This document shows positions 7,496 to 15,499 of a stretch of DNA of 25,856 nt, piece after piece (position 1 is the first letter of the stretch; every line of letters starts with the position of its first letter). The notes beneath the pieces are model-generated. The model did no database searches and was not told the DNA's origin. It saw only the letters and a program-made list of their open reading frames with translations. The DNA lies in contig LNEX01000357.1 in the NCBI GenBank assembly GCA_001464165.1, positions 1 through 25,856 of the forward strand, given 5' to 3'. Position numbers and translations under genes: made by a program. Origin of the DNA: a bacterium Ga0077546. Its GTDB lineage: Bacteria > Cyanobacteriota > Vampirovibrionia > Obscuribacterales > Obscuribacteraceae.

Positions 7496-8626
7496 ATGAC
7501 CACCAAGAAGTTAGAATTACGACTAGAAACTGATGCAATCGGCGCCATTGAAGTGCCGGCGCAAGCCCATTGGGGGGCCCGTACAGCCCGTTGGCTGGAA
7601 CACTTCAAACAAGTTGAGGGCCGGCTCCACGAAACCGCGCATCCTCTCTTAATAGATGGCTTGTTGCAAGTTTTCAAGGCAAAACTAGCCGTCACCCGTG
7701 AAATGATAGAAGCCTCAAGTCCTATAGCCCGGGTCAAGGCGCAAGTTTGCGATGAAATGCTCAATGGCCAATGGCGCGACGAAATCATCGTAGACCCGCT
7801 TCTTTCGCCCTCCGGGGAAGCTTTGCTCGACAATTTAAATGAGGTTGTAAGCGGCCGTGCCGCAGAAATATTAGGCGTCAATCCTGGCAATCTCGCAGCC
7901 CAAGCCGAACTGCTTGGTTTTCCACCAGGAAGCTTAGACCTGATCGGACAAGATGCATATGTCGCCTCCACCAAGCTAGCCTTGCTTGTGGCTACCCGCG
8001 AGCTATCTTCAGCTCTGCTAGACCTAGAAAGGTTGCTCAGGCGCAAATCATTAGAAATAGAGAAGGCCCTTCGCGGCCAAGGCCTAGAAGAAGAACCACA
8101 GCTACGATCAGCCCGTGATTTCAATAATTTTGGCAATACTGCTGAGAGAGTAATTCGCCGCCTAACAGAAGGTAGAGACCGTCTGCAAGAAGTTTCTTTT
8201 AAGGGCGACCGCAGCCACCGTGAGAAGCTTGTGAGAGAACTTTCACTTAGTAGCGGCTTCAAGATGAGAGGTGGTGAAGAAATTATTGGCAACGGCATGC
8301 TCAATTCATCACTAGCCGATTTACTTACAGTCTCTTCAATTCTCAAAGAGCTAGCAATCGAACTGAGCAAACTCTGCCAAAACCTCTACCGCTTGAGAGA
8401 TTTAAAAAATGATTCTCCAGCTCCGGCTGCGCTGCAAGCCAGTTGCCTAAAGGTTATTAGTGGTGACCTTTGTGTCAGCCTAGCTCTGCAAACCGCCACA
8501 AACGAACAAGGTGCCCCGGCACTAACCTTGGCGGCCAACTCACTTCTGCAATCTATCGATCAAATTCGCAGCGCCATCCGCGCTTTCAATCATTCTTGTA
8601 TAGCAACAGTGACTCTAAAATCCTGA
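7496..8626 (+). CDS. aspartase/fumarase-superfamily protein lacking its active-site segments (probable pseudoenzyme)
   Basis: The 376-residue protein aligns by eye with aspartate ammonia-lyase along its length. LETDAIGAIEVPAQAHWGART (10-30) matches the family's N-terminal xDxxGxxxVPxxAYWGxQT. KAQVCDEMLNGQWRDEIIVDP (81-101) and NEVVSGRAAEILG (115-127) match the next helices. REKLVRELS (242-250) and ELAIELSKLCQNLYRLR (285-301) match the central bundle, and LKVISGDLCVSLAL (318-331) plus SLLQSIDQIRSAIRAF (349-364) match the last helices. The catalytic parts are absent: no SQSTND-like substrate loop, no GRTHLQDA-like segment, and no GSSxMPxKxNP loop carrying the catalytic serine. Length is about 90 residues below the usual 460-470. 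The fold is probably kept for a non-catalytic role. Its stop lies one base from that of the convergent gene. Confidence 0.8.
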   Translation: MTTKKLELRLETDAIGAIEVPAQAHWGARTARWLEHFKQVEGRLHETAHPLLIDGLLQVFKAKLAVTREMIEASSPIARVKAQVCDEMLNGQWRDEIIVDPLLSPSGEALLDNLNEVVSGRAAEILGVNPGNLAAQAELLGFPPGSLDLIGQDAYVASTKLALLVATRELSSALLDLERLLRRKSLEIEKALRGQGLEEEPQLRSARDFNNFGNTAERVIRRLTEGRDRLQEVSFKGDRSHREKLVRELSLSSGFKMRGGEEIIGNGMLNSSLADLLTVSSILKELAIELSKLCQNLYRLRDLKNDSPAPAALQASCLKVISGDLCVSLALQTATNEQGAPALTLAANSLLQSIDQIRSAIRAFNHSCIATVTLKS

Positions 8627-8627
8627 C

Positions 8628-10028
8628 TTAGGGCTGCTTTACCAGAAGCTGCGCTTCTAAGTGATCAAGATTCTTAAGACGTGCTGCTAGCATTTGCTCT
8701 GGTAGTTTTCCCGCTCTCTTCAATTTGCCATTTTTAATTCGACCGGCAATCACTGTATATGGCGTTTGCACCAGAGCAAAACTTTGCCCCGCTAGGGCCG
8801 AGATTCGACCAGCTAACAACAATTTGTTAGTTGTCACTCGATCGAAGCGGTAGTCATAGAAAGCGATAGCACCAAGCACTGCACCCGGAATACTTGTCAA
8901 GCCGATTATTGGGCCGGCTATGGTCTGTTGTTGTGCCACTCGACGTAAACGCTCAATATCTTTGTTTTCACGATCTATAGCTAAATCTAGTCGTTCTGAC
9001 TTATCACCAAGTGACACCGCTTCTTCTAGCAATTTTGCTGCGCTCCCGTTCTCTCGATCTACAATTTTGACCTTAAGCTCAGCTAAAGCTTCAGTAGCTA
9101 AAATCGGACGCGCACAAGCAAATTCTCTTGAGAGCTTTCTTTGCTGATACTTGCGCATCGACAGACCTACCAGTCCACAAACCAGCGGATTAACCGTCGC
9201 CACAGAATTAGCTACCACGGTAGTGACCGCGGCAGCACCACCGAGCCTGGGCTGACTAAAGCCCTTAAGACCAATTATTGCCGCAGTCATTCTAGTAAAA
9301 TTCTGCAGGGCATCAAAGCTATAGAAAGTATTCTCGCGCCAAGCCTGGCCTCTTGAATGGCAACTCCAAGAGCAGAACTCAAAGAGCAATTGTTGGCGGA
9401 TGTGCTCTAGCAGGTCACTTTCTAATTCAAATATTCGCCGTTGCTTCAGGTCTTGTGACATGACCGAAACGAGCCGCTCTCTTTGTTCAAACAATTTGTC
9501 TGTAGTAACAACAATATTTTTCACAAAAGCAGTCGATGCCTTAGGTGAATAGCCATTCTGGCCAGCCTGCAACATCACCCAAGTGTTCTGCGCCAACTCT
9601 AGGCTAGAAGCAGAGCCGCTGATGGCACTGCCAACAAGAGAGGCGGTGACTACATTCTCTAAAGCATTGCGCGAGATAAGAGAAGGATCATCAAGACCGC
9701 GCACTCGCTGTTTGAGATCGCTTAGACTAGCAGCAAAAGCCATAGCTGTACCAGCCTCGCGGCCAGCGGCATAGGTCAATGTGCGCCACTTCTGATGGCG
9801 ATTGGCCTCTTGACGAAAGCGAATATTGAATCGAGCGAGCTTGATTAGCTCAAGCAACAAAGTTCGATCTATAGAACTAACTTCGGCAACTGTGCTAGCA
9901 ATCTCAGCAGGGGCAGCAGCGCTGGCCAATTCAGGCCGGCTATTGTCTTGGCCGTATGAGCTTTGCGGACAGAGAGCAAGAATAAGCCCCAAAGCAACAA
10001 AACAAAGCACGACCTGTTTCAAATTCAT
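8628..10028 (-). CDS. exported/membrane protein of unknown function
   Basis: I do not recognise this protein of about 466 residues. An N-terminal signal peptide (NLKQVVLCFVALGLILALCP, cleavage near SYGQ) sends it to the envelope. The mature protein alternates charged helical stretches, such as LARFNIRFRQEANRHQKWR and RLDLAIDRENKDIERLRRV, with Ala/Gly-rich hydrophobic segments (VVTASLVGSAISG, GGAAAVTTVVANSVATVNPLVCGLVGLSM, IAGPIIGLTSIPGAVLGAIAF). It may cross or insert into the membrane several times. The ATG at 10028 places the signal peptide at the N-terminus; a GTG at 10055 would add nine residues. Neither has a good ribosome-binding site. It follows the DUF1269 gene by 33 nt and is probably cotranscribed with it, perhaps sharing a membrane role. 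Confidence 0.75.
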   Translation of the reverse strand: MNLKQVVLCFVALGLILALCPQSSYGQDNSRPELASAAAPAEIASTVAEVSSIDRTLLLELIKLARFNIRFRQEANRHQKWRTLTYAAGREAGTAMAFAASLSDLKQRVRGLDDPSLISRNALENVVTASLVGSAISGSASSLELAQNTWVMLQAGQNGYSPKASTAFVKNIVVTTDKLFEQRERLVSVMSQDLKQRRIFELESDLLEHIRQQLLFEFCSWSCHSRGQAWRENTFYSFDALQNFTRMTAAIIGLKGFSQPRLGGAAAVTTVVANSVATVNPLVCGLVGLSMRKYQQRKLSREFACARPILATEALAELKVKIVDRENGSAAKLLEEAVSLGDKSERLDLAIDRENKDIERLRRVAQQQTIAGPIIGLTSIPGAVLGAIAFYDYRFDRVTTNKLLLAGRISALAGQSFALVQTPYTVIAGRIKNGKLKRAGKLPEQMLAARLKNLDHLEAQLLVKQP

Positions 10029-10061
10029 ACAGCAAGAACCAATCGATTCGTCCACGGGAGC

Positions 10062-10649
10062 TTAACGCTTCATTGCTAAAGACTCATCCTTAGTAGCTTG
10101 CTCAATTTCCTTTTCAAGCTCTTTCAGGCTGGCTCTCACTTGTTTGCTAATCGTCTTCACGCCTTTCTTCAAAGCAGCCCGCACCTTCTCTTCAACATTG
10201 GCAGCAGCAATAACAACAAGACCAGCGCAACCAGAATCTAAAGCTTCACCTAATTCTTGAAGATCGCGACGGCTCATACCGCCAGCTACGTGCCCGGCCA
10301 ACGCGCCAAAGGCTGCGCCAGTTCCGGCACCAGCAGCTGCAACTCCAGCCCCAGCAATAACGGCCGCCAGCCCCGCGCCAATAGCAGCACCGGGAAAGAG
10401 CGCCAGAGCAACACCAGTAGCAAGACCTAAACCAGCTCCAATCTTGAGCCCATCTTCAGTAGGTTGCTCATGTTTCTTGACTATCTTGACCTTACCATCG
10501 GACTGTTTCTCCAGAACTGCAGCATCGAAAGTATCAATAAGCTTGAGTTCGCTATAGAGACTCTTCACTGTTTCAAAATCGTGCAAAGCCTCATCAACAT
10601 TTGAGTAAGTGCTAGTGAAAACTATAAAAGTATCGTAATCAGAGATCAT
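10062..10649 (-). CDS. DUF1269-family glycine-zipper protein
   Basis: A 195-residue protein of the DUF1269 type found widely in cyanobacteria and actinobacteria; its function is not established. The N-terminal half (DYDTFIVFTSTYSNVDEALHDFE, then LIDTFDAAVLEK) and the KVKIVKKHEQPTEDG segment are characteristic. A long Gly/Ala-rich hydrophobic hairpin follows (IGAGLGLATGVALALFPGAAIGAGLAAVIAGAG), then GHVAGGMSRRDLQELGEALDSGCAGLVVIAA. A Lys/Glu-rich helical tail ends the protein. The ATG at 10649 is preceded by AGGAGAAG at ideal spacing, so the longer upstream reading to 10706 is not used. It is the first gene of a likely two-gene unit with the unknown exported protein. Confidence 0.87.
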   Translation of the reverse strand: MISDYDTFIVFTSTYSNVDEALHDFETVKSLYSELKLIDTFDAAVLEKQSDGKVKIVKKHEQPTEDGLKIGAGLGLATGVALALFPGAAIGAGLAAVIAGAGVAAAGAGTGAAFGALAGHVAGGMSRRDLQELGEALDSGCAGLVVIAAANVEEKVRAALKKGVKTISKQVRASLKELEKEIEQATKDESLAMKR

Positions 10650-10717
10650 TGTTCTTCTCCTATCAGAATACGGGCCGTCCAAAAAGCAGAATGAGTCTAC
10701 TACCACGCGACCCTTGA

Positions 10718-10746
10718 CTTATCCACCGCGGTACTGAGCAATTCAA
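10718..10746 (-). promoter_or_regulatory. candidate sigma70-type promoter for the DUF1269 gene
   Basis: On the minus strand TTGAAT and GATAAG are separated by 17 nt and lie about 70 nt before the ATG at 10649. The -10 element matches only four of six consensus bases, so this is a moderate prediction. Confidence 0.38.
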
Positions 10747-10914
10747 CCGATCTAGGCAAACAAGTCGCGAAAGCAACGATATTGTTGCAAGAAATACTCA
10801 TACTTAAGAATGATTGTCTTTTATTTTCCTCATAGCATCTGCTAAATTTGTCAGTGTTCGGCGTTATTGAGGCCATTATTTAGAGTGACTTTAAATAGTT
10901 GGCGGAGGAGAATC

Positions 10915-12021
10915 ATGCCCAAAGCCCTTTTAACAACCATCTGTCTTTCTGCAGCCCTATTGCTATCTGCGCCCACATGGGCACAAGGGGCACAGCCACA
11001 AGTTTCAGTCGTGACACTACAGGTAGTGCAAAACCCTGATGGCAGCCAGAGTGTAATCACGCCAAAAGGCGACCTTGCGCCGCTTCCAGGAAGTGGCGTT
11101 TTAGGCAATACTGCTCAAATATACATGGGTGCAAAGGGCGGCTTCTGGTACACAGATCGAAACGGTCAGTCAGTCGACCTAGACAGCGCTGTTAGGCAGC
11201 TGCAGGCTCGTCGTGCTGGCGCCCAACAAGCAATGCAGGTGCCACAGTATGCGCCGCAGCCATACTACCAAGCTCCGCAACAGCAACAAGCCGCTGCTCC
11301 ACCTACCGAAATCACCAATAATTACAACAGCTCTGGTGGCTCTGGTAGTTCCGGTAGCGGCGCCATGGGGGCAGTGGGAACAGCCGCTGCTGCTGGCTTA
11401 GGTGCCATGGCTGGAGCAGCTATGAGCAACAGCTACTACAATGCACCTTATGGCACTCCTATGTATTACGGCGCCAATGGCCAAGCATACGGCTATCACA
11501 ACGGCGAACAGTTCGAAGACCTCAACCAAAATCAAAAAATGGCTCTGTACAACCAAAATCAAATCAAACAGCAGAACCAGCAGCAGGCTATACAGCAGAC
11601 CCAGACTAATCAACAAAACCGTCAAGGGTCTATGTCAGAAAATCAAACCAATCGCCAGGCCGCCTATGGCGGGCAGCATGAGGACTACCAAAAACAACAG
11701 CAGTGGTATCAAGATCAACAGAAGCAAAATCCGCAGAGATTCCAGCAATCTGGAAACAATCCATTCGTCGCCCAAGGCGGGGGCGCTAGAGATGGCGCTA
11801 GTAATTTCGCCCAAAACCGTGGCGCTGGCGGAGAGGGAGCCTCTTCTCTAAGAGGTTCTGGAGCAGGAGCTGAAGCACGCGCTGGTGGTGGTTTCAGAGG
11901 CGAAGGTGGTGGCGGCCTACGCGGCGAAGGTGGTGGTGGTTTCAGAGGAGCTGGCGGCGGTGGCTTCAGGGAAGCTGCTGGCGGTTTCAGAGGGGCTGGC
12001 GGTGGTGGTCGCAGACGTTGA
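10915..12021 (+). CDS. secreted Gln/Asn/Tyr- and Gly-rich low-complexity protein
   Basis: A 368-residue protein starting at an ATG with a near-perfect GGAGGAG site. A signal peptide (ALLTTICLSAALLLSAPTWA, cleavage near WAQG) is followed by a small ordered domain containing IYMGAKGGFWYTDRNGQ and a helix SAVRQLQARRAGAQQ. Then come a Gln/Pro/Tyr-rich stretch (QYAPQPYYQAPQQQQ), a Gly/Ser/Ala-rich hydrophobic segment (GSGAMGAVGTAAAAGLGAMAGAAM), a long Gln/Asn-rich region (NQNQIKQQNQQQAIQQTQTNQQN) and finally repeated GGGFRGxGGGG units ending GGGRRR. This layout suggests a surface or matrix protein with a self-associating tail. No enzyme domain is seen. A strong terminator follows, so it is probably transcribed alone. 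Confidence 0.8.
   Translation: MPKALLTTICLSAALLLSAPTWAQGAQPQVSVVTLQVVQNPDGSQSVITPKGDLAPLPGSGVLGNTAQIYMGAKGGFWYTDRNGQSVDLDSAVRQLQARRAGAQQAMQVPQYAPQPYYQAPQQQQAAAPPTEITNNYNSSGGSGSSGSGAMGAVGTAAAAGLGAMAGAAMSNSYYNAPYGTPMYYGANGQAYGYHNGEQFEDLNQNQKMALYNQNQIKQQNQQQAIQQTQTNQQNRQGSMSENQTNRQAAYGGQHEDYQKQQQWYQDQQKQNPQRFQQSGNNPFVAQGGGARDGASNFAQNRGAGGEGASSLRGSGAGAEARAGGGFRGEGGGGLRGEGGGGFRGAGGGGFREAAGGFRGAGGGGRRR
11878..12018 (+). repeat. in-frame Gly-Phe-Arg-Gly repeat tract
   Basis: The 3' end of the secreted low-complexity gene consists of imperfect repeats encoding GGGFRG(E/A)GGGG. About five to six units of roughly 24-30 nt are visible, with GGTGGTGG and TTCAGAGG recurring. The shared nucleotide pattern, not only the shared residues, suggests expansion by slippage. 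Confidence 0.75.
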
Positions 12022-12099
12022 TTCAGAGCTAAAATAGCCCAGCTTCAGACTAACAGTAAAAACCGCAGAGCTCTACCTTGATAGAGACAAAGCGACAAT

Positions 12100-12132
12100 T
12101 AGTGGCAATGGTGACAGACACCATTGCCACTA
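12100..12132 (+). terminator. strong hairpin terminator after the Gly-rich protein gene
   Basis: TAGTGGCAATGGTG pairs perfectly over 14 bp with CACCATTGCCACTA around a 5-nt loop (ACAGA). A T-containing tract (TATTTGGTGCTTT) follows. It lies about 80 nt after the stop at 12021. Confidence 0.75.
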
Positions 12133-12227
12133 TATTTGGTGCTTTAATATTCCGGATCTCAGAGCATATCAGATCGATAGAGAGCAAAAATGAGTGAGGA
12201 GCTTATCAGGTGAAGAAATATGAAACT

Positions 12228-12245
12228 GATTTGTACAAACAAATC
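12228..12245 (+). other. small hairpin in the leader of the thymidine kinase gene
   Basis: GATTTGT pairs with ACAAATC over 7 bp with a 4-nt loop (ACAA), about 50 nt before the start of the thymidine kinase gene. It could stabilise or regulate the leader transcript, but no conserved riboswitch pattern is recognised. Confidence 0.35.
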
Positions 12246-12294
12246 GTTCAAATTTGGTTACCATTAAGTACAGATTTTTTGCGGAGACCATTTC

Positions 12295-12930
12295 ATGTTT
12301 AGCGGATACCGATTTGAAATGATTGTGGGCTGCATGAGCGCCGGCAAGTCGAGCGAGCTGATTAGACGCATAGAAAGAGCCCGGTTGGCTTACTTGCCTA
12401 CGATCATCGTGCGGCCTACTACCGATACAAGATCGAGGCCTAACCATGTAGAGTCTCGCAACGGCATGGCCTCGCAAGCAATTGTTGTCGATTCAGCCAA
12501 AGACATTCTCAAATATTCCTCTCACGCCGTGGTGATTGGCGTCGATGAAAGCCAATTCTTTGAAGATGAAATCATCGACGTAATCATCAGCCTACTTAGA
12601 CAAAAAAAGAAAATTATTGCCTCGGGGCTCGATCTAGATTTTAGAGGGAAGCCCTTCGGGCCAGTGCCCCATCTGCTCGCGCTGGCTGACCGCGTCGATA
12701 AGCTCTTAGCCGTTTGCCGCAAATGTGGCTCAGACTTTGCCTGCCGCACTCAGCGGGTTGTTCATTCAAGTGAACAGATTCTCGTAGGCGACGCCCAGTA
12801 CGAAGCACGCTGCATACATTGCTTTGAGCCACCAGGTGAATACCAACTCAGGCTTGACCTGCCAAAGATTGAGCAGGCAGTACCGCAGCTCGTACTGGCC
12901 GCTCAAGAAGCCGTCGAGCTGGCCTCATAA
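12295..12930 (+). CDS. tdk: thymidine kinase (type II)
   Basis: A 211-residue nucleoside kinase that phosphorylates thymidine with ATP in pyrimidine salvage. The P-loop is GCMSAGKSSEL (residues 12-22). The Mg/ATP Walker B-like segment is GVDESQFF (Asp84, Glu85), followed by GLDLDFRGKPFGP. The structural zinc site comprises Cys141 and Cys144 (CRKC) and Cys173 and Cys176 (CIHC). The usual family P-loop is GPMFSGKTxEL, so residues P, F and T are replaced here by C, S and S. The Lys-Ser core remains, so activity is expected. Length fits the family at about 190-210 residues. The ATG at 12295 has GCGGAGA upstream. It sits between two terminator or leader regions and is probably monocistronic. Confidence 0.93.
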   Translation: MFSGYRFEMIVGCMSAGKSSELIRRIERARLAYLPTIIVRPTTDTRSRPNHVESRNGMASQAIVVDSAKDILKYSSHAVVIGVDESQFFEDEIIDVIISLLRQKKKIIASGLDLDFRGKPFGPVPHLLALADRVDKLLAVCRKCGSDFACRTQRVVHSSEQILVGDAQYEARCIHCFEPPGEYQLRLDLPKIEQAVPQLVLAAQEAVELAS

Positions 12931-13136
12931 CAGCCATAACAAAACTCCTCCTAAATCGCCCAGTTTCCAAGTGACTAGCAATTAAGGGGTCAAACTCGAA
13001 GACAAGACTGGTTAGTCATTTCTTCACAGAGCAAAGCTGCAGCTTTACGCAACTTTACGTGAAGAACCTGACCGTTACCGCCAAGTTGCCAAGGGAATAC
13101 CTCTTTTGACTCAGCAATAGTCGTTGGAGAATTTCT

Positions 13137-13553
13137 ATGATTTCTTTTCAGAAGCTTGTAACCCCCCTAGTTCGTTTCTTTAGCCGCAATCAGGCTAATG
13201 GTAGTGATCACTACGAACTGCCCAGTCCCGATGGCGAATCAGCCAATCCATGGCAAAGCAACCTTGACCGCCTCGCCGAGCGCTCTCCAGAGCACAATGA
13301 TCCGATAAGTTCTTCGACAGAGATAGAAGAGCAGTTTCAAGTCTTAATGGAACAGGCCAAAATTGAAAAAATTAAACTAGAAGCAGCCCAGAACTTCAGC
13401 AGAGGCGAGAAACGAAAGGCTGACGCAACAGTTACAGATGCCAAGGCATGGTGGGGGCAATCAGTGGCCACTTGGGAGCCCCTCGATGGTAAAAACGTCG
13501 ACAACCTAGAACAGCGCAGACATCCGAGACAATCGAAGTGGTTCCACAGCTAA
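13137..13553 (+). CDS. small hypothetical protein with a charged helical centre
   Basis: I do not recognise this 138-residue protein. It begins ISFQKLVTPLVRFFSRNQ, which could form an amphipathic helix, followed by a Pro/Ser/Asp-rich linker. A likely coiled helix lies at STEIEEQFQVLMEQAKIEKIKLEAAQNF, then a Trp-containing stretch (AWWGQSVATWEP) and a basic end (QRRHPRQSKWFHS). No signal peptide, transmembrane helix or catalytic motif is seen. The ATG at 13137 has TTGGAGAA upstream at good spacing, supporting real expression. The roughly 200 bases before it contain no other gene, and a promoter lies between it and the next gene, so it is probably a single-gene unit. Confidence 0.65.
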   Translation: MISFQKLVTPLVRFFSRNQANGSDHYELPSPDGESANPWQSNLDRLAERSPEHNDPISSSTEIEEQFQVLMEQAKIEKIKLEAAQNFSRGEKRKADATVTDAKAWWGQSVATWEPLDGKNVDNLEQRRHPRQSKWFHS

Positions 13554-13596
13554 CTTTTTCTAGCCAGGCAATGCTTTACAGTCAGGCAACCCAGGT

Positions 13597-13623
13597 TTGA
13601 CTGTTAGGGCTCAGTGGTATGAT
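13597..13623 (+). promoter_or_regulatory. candidate sigma70-type promoter
   Basis: TTGACT and TATGAT are separated by 15 nt, both close to consensus, about 95 nt before the TTG start at 13719. The spacer is two bases shorter than ideal. Confidence 0.5.
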
Positions 13624-13718
13624 CCACTCAACGAACTTTACTGACATGGTCACGCCTGTCACATATTCTTTTGCCTGATAGATAGTTCTGGCCAATCCAG
13701 ACCACGGGGTTTCTCAAG

Positions 13719-14045
13719 TTGAAAAAGACAGTTTTCATGTTGTCGACCGCTGCGCTGCTTGCATGCTGTATCAATATTGATGCTCCTAGCGCAGAAGCCA
13801 AAAATAAATCAGGCGCCAGACGCGGCGCATACTTAGTACCACCACCGCCAGCCTACGCACCGTCAATACTTCCCATGACGAGAAGTGCCAGCGGCACAAT
13901 CCCTTATTCAAGAGAAGTAATTGCTGAAGAAACTGCCGATTCAGCGGCATCTCCTGCAGAAGAAAAAATTGTCTATGTCAAAACCTACGGCACGGCGGCA
14001 GCAGTAAAGCCAACATCTAGTCGCAAAGGCGTGACTACATATTAG
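13719..14045 (+). CDS. small secreted Pro/Ala-rich protein
   Basis: A 108-residue protein with a clear signal peptide: two lysines at the N-terminus, then VFMLSTAALLACCINID and a likely cleavage near AEAKN. The mature part has a basic patch (NKSGARRGAY), a proline run (VPPPPAYAP), an acidic stretch (EVIAEETADSAASPAEEK) and a tail of Ala, Thr and Lys. No domain is recognised and the chain is probably flexible. The TTG at 13719 is preferred to the ATG six codons later because it supplies the two lysines expected at the start of a signal peptide. It is convergent with the thiolase gene, with 28 nt between the stops. Confidence 0.68.
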   Translation: MKKTVFMLSTAALLACCINIDAPSAEAKNKSGARRGAYLVPPPPAYAPSILPMTRSASGTIPYSREVIAEETADSAASPAEEKIVYVKTYGTAAAVKPTSSRKGVTTY

Positions 14046-14073
14046 TTTTAGAGTCTACCGCTAGAATTTAGTT

Positions 14074-15246
14074 TTAAATCCTTTCGACAATCATGGCAAT
14101 GCCCATGCCGCCGCCAACGCATAGACTGACGCAACCATAGCGCTTCTGTCTCTTTTGCAATTCCATTGAGATAGACAAGAGCAGACGAGCACCAGTGGCA
14201 CCAAAGGGATGGCCTAGGGCAATAGAACCTCCGTTGACGTTGACTTTTTCGCGGTCAAGTTGCAATTCTCTTTCGCAAGCAAGATATTGCACCGCAAAAG
14301 CTTCGTTGATCTCAAAGAGATCAATGTCAGCCATCTTTAAGCCTGCTTTTTCTAGAGCCATAGGAATGGCTGGTACCGGGCCAATGCCCATAATTTCTGG
14401 CGGAACACCAGTAACTGCCCATGAAACAACTCGAGTAAGCGGCTTCAACTTTTGCTTTTCTGCATTTTTCAGGCTAGTAACAATCACAGCGGCAGCACCA
14501 TCCACAATACCGCAAGCATTGCCAGGGGTAACACTGCCATCTTTGCGGAAAGCTGGTCTAAGCTTAGCTAAACCTTCAATGGTTGTATCAGGCCGCGCAT
14601 GTTCATCGCGATCAATTACAACAGTGCCCTTCTTCGAAACAATCTCAATGCCTTTGATCTCTTCTTTTAAGCGACCACTCTCCATGGCTGCTTTAGCCAA
14701 TTGCTGACTACGCAGTGCAAATTGATCTTGATCTTCGCGACTGATTTTGTACTTCTCTTGCAGGTTTTCTGCTGTCTCACCCATGGAGGCTTTGGCATAG
14801 GTATCGCGAATATCTAGGCCATCCCACAATTCCATGTGGCCCATGCGATTGCCCCAACGAGTGCTCCAACTGCTGTATGGAGTGCTCGATAAGTGATCAG
14901 TACCACCGGCTAACACTGTTGTTGCCATGCCATTCTCAATCTGCATGGCCGCATTGGCGACAGCATAAACACCAGATCCACATAACAAATTAAGAATAAG
15001 CCCCGGAGTATTTTCTTTCAGACCTGAGCGCAAAGCCACATGGCGAGCCAGATAAATAGCATCTTTGCTGGTTTGAATGACATTGCCCATAATCACAGAG
15101 TCAATTGTTTCTTTATCGACTTGCGAGCGCTCAATTGCACCGGCCGCCGCTTCAACAGCCAAATCTGTGGCCGTTTTAGAAGCTAATCCACCGCCGAATG
15201 CTCCGAAGGCTGTTCTAGCTCCATTGACTATGACTATATCGCTCAT
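14074..15246 (-). CDS. acetyl-CoA acetyltransferase (thiolase family)
   Basis: A 390-residue thiolase that joins or splits acyl-CoA units. The nucleophile is Cys89 in LNLLCGSGVYAV. The C-terminal catalytic elements are INEAFAVQ, GGSIALGHPFGATGAR with its His, and SLCVGGGMGIA with the proton-transfer Cys. Length and motifs fit the biosynthetic, acetoacetyl-CoA-forming group (AtoB/PhaA-like), but a beta-oxidation thiolase cannot be excluded from the sequence alone and no FadB or PhaB partner is visible. I chose the ATG at 15246 because AGTAGGA precedes it and the family's N-terminus starts there; the frame stays open for 20 more codons upstream. It diverges from alanine dehydrogenase. Confidence 0.92.
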   Translation of the reverse strand: MSDIVIVNGARTAFGAFGGGLASKTATDLAVEAAAGAIERSQVDKETIDSVIMGNVIQTSKDAIYLARHVALRSGLKENTPGLILNLLCGSGVYAVANAAMQIENGMATTVLAGGTDHLSSTPYSSWSTRWGNRMGHMELWDGLDIRDTYAKASMGETAENLQEKYKISREDQDQFALRSQQLAKAAMESGRLKEEIKGIEIVSKKGTVVIDRDEHARPDTTIEGLAKLRPAFRKDGSVTPGNACGIVDGAAAVIVTSLKNAEKQKLKPLTRVVSWAVTGVPPEIMGIGPVPAIPMALEKAGLKMADIDLFEINEAFAVQYLACERELQLDREKVNVNGGSIALGHPFGATGARLLLSISMELQKRQKRYGCVSLCVGGGMGIAMIVERI

Positions 15247-15473
15247 TTTCCTACTCTTGTATTTGGTTGTTTGTCGCAAGCAACCAGATTCTAGCAATAT
15301 CAACACAAAGATTTGCCTGGCACAATTATCAGCAGCTCAGCAAAATAAGGTCGCGATAAAGGCGAATTTGCAAATTCGGTTGTCAAACAAGAAGAAAAGG
15401 CGGTTATCAAGCGCCCAATCATAAAACATCTATCAAGAGAATATAGTAACGACATATTGCGAGATAGAATTTC

Positions 15474-15499
15474 AATCTCTACAGATGCTTATAGAGATT
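15474..15499 (+). other. leader hairpin upstream of alanine dehydrogenase
   Basis: AATCTCTA pairs with TAGAGATT over 8 bp with a 10-nt loop, ending 27 nt before the TTG start at 15527. The loop and left arm contain the ATG at 15485, which would otherwise be an in-frame upstream start. It could be a regulatory leader structure or an operator. Confidence 0.4.

Noticed and set aside
7483..8370. A 295-codon minus-strand ORF opposite the aspartase-like gene
   Set aside because: Its Ser/Arg/Leu-rich composition is the complement of the real gene, whose plus-strand product aligns with a known fold.
11213..11851. Alternative-frame ORFs on both strands within the low-complexity secreted protein gene
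   Set aside because: They arise from the repeated CAG/CAA and GGC codons of the real gene and lack ribosome-binding sites.
12190..12213. A seven-codon ORF (ATG to TGA) in the leader of the thymidine kinase gene, as a possible leader peptide
   Set aside because: No convincing ribosome-binding site and no attenuator pairing; such short frames arise often by chance.
13649..13664. Two GTCAC pentamers upstream of the small secreted protein, as a third copy of the 11-bp boxes
   Set aside because: Only two copies and the spacing is 9 bp, not 11. The other flanking features are missing.
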